This document shows positions 63,825 to 64,000 of a DNA stretch of 64,000 nt, piece by piece; positions within the stretch are counted from its first letter, which is position 1; each line of letters begins with the position of its first letter. The notes beneath the pieces are model-generated. The model saw only the letters and a list, made by a program, of their open reading frames with translations, was not told where the DNA came from and did not search any database. The stretch is from the NCBI GenBank assembly GCA_029219385.1, contig JAQXTH010000049.1, positions 1 to 64,000 on the forward strand, in the 5' to 3' direction. Made by a program: the position numbers and the translations under genes. Origin of the DNA: Prevotellaceae bacterium. GTDB taxonomy: Bacteria > Bacteroidota > Bacteroidia > Bacteroidales > Bacteroidaceae.

Positions 63825-64000
63825 CTAATAATTTTGTTCAACATAGTCTATAAAAGCCCGGTTTACCCTCGCATTACCACCGGGGGTAGGATAATGTCCG
63901 CTAAAATACCAATCACCTTTATGGTTGGGGCAAGCTTCATGCAACCCTTCTAACGTTTGATATACAATAGCGACTTCTGCCCTAACATCTTGAGAGCGCA
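63825..64000 (-). CDS. purF: Amidophosphoribosyltransferase, C-terminal end (partial)
   Basis: The minus-strand frame enters from the right edge and ends at TAG 63825-63827 (58 codons visible). It reads GDWYFSGHYPTPGGNARVNRAFIDYVEQNY, matching the usual Bacteroidales PurF end 'GDYPTPGGNRVVNRAFINF'. It lies 27 bases upstream of carA, in the purF-carA-carB order seen in this order of bacteria. The start and the catalytic Cys lie outside the window. Confidence 0.8.
   Translation of the reverse strand, partial: RSQDVRAEVAIVYQTLEGLHEACPNHKGDWYFSGHYPTPGGNARVNRAFIDYVEQNY

Overview
The window looks like chromosomal DNA from an anaerobic, gut-type member of the Bacteroidales; I cannot resolve the family. 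The AT-rich sequence carries typical Bacteroidetes promoters (TTTG, about 19 bases, then TAnnTTTG). The gene content agrees: fused HisB, a NADH-independent 2-oxoacid:ferredoxin oxidoreductase, GlpABC, RNase Y next to ZapA, carboxynorspermidine decarboxylase, a C10 (interpain-like) protease, and PurF-CarA-CarB. Most of it is core chromosome. The accessory-looking parts are the left edge (IS110 transposase tail, REP-like repeats, a formylglycine-generating-enzyme-like protein, a decayed membrane gene) and a few intergenic repeats.

Layout. 1-2.5 kb: IS110 tail, repeats, a secreted FGE-fold protein and a membrane-protein remnant. 2.5-8.2 kb: M23/LysM peptidase and TamB, both minus strand. 8.3-9.8 kb: tRNA-Ser, a hypothetical gene and a four-tRNA operon (Gly-Leu-Leu-Gly). 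9.9-14.7 kb: a tightly packed seven-gene minus-strand operon (secreted protein, HprK-like kinase, SipW-like S26 peptidase, PqqD, HAD phosphatase, six-TM protein, NspC). This is the best candidate for an undescribed system. 14.8-16.9 kb: htpG. 17.2-25.4 kb, plus strand: GH20 hexosaminidase with a damaged C-terminus, lptB, ftsK, lolA, trxB, rplU, rpmA. 25.8-29.1 kb: TPR protein and korDABC-type oxidoreductase with an embedded small membrane protein. 29.3-34.6 kb, minus: secreted protein, aldo/keto reductase, hpf, rny, zapA and two conserved unknowns. 34.8-36.5 kb: mlaE, mlaF and a DUF4250 gene. 36.5-37.8 kb: MltF-like lytic transglycosylase. 37.9-43.5 kb: histidine leader peptide and attenuator, then hisG-D-C-B and a glycosyltransferase. 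43.5-48.1 kb, minus: dapA, a lipoprotein, HD hydrolase and C10 protease, with tandem intergenic repeats. 48.25 kb: tRNA-Lys with promoter and terminator. 48.4-59.0 kb, minus: a glycerol-3-phosphate locus (glpA, glpB, glpC, two GlpT-type carriers, HAD phosphatase, OprP-like porin, secreted beta-propeller). 59.4-64 kb, minus: carB, carA and the 3' end of purF.

Functional picture. The glp locus appears to take up glycerol phosphates (porin, then GlpT carriers) and either oxidise them to DHAP (GlpABC) or dephosphorylate them (HAD). The kor cluster links 2-oxoacids to ferredoxin. The his operon appears to be controlled by ribosome-mediated attenuation through a His-rich leader peptide. TamB, LptB, LolA and MlaEF are parts of outer-membrane biogenesis. 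All functional statements come from motif recognition by eye; no database search was run.
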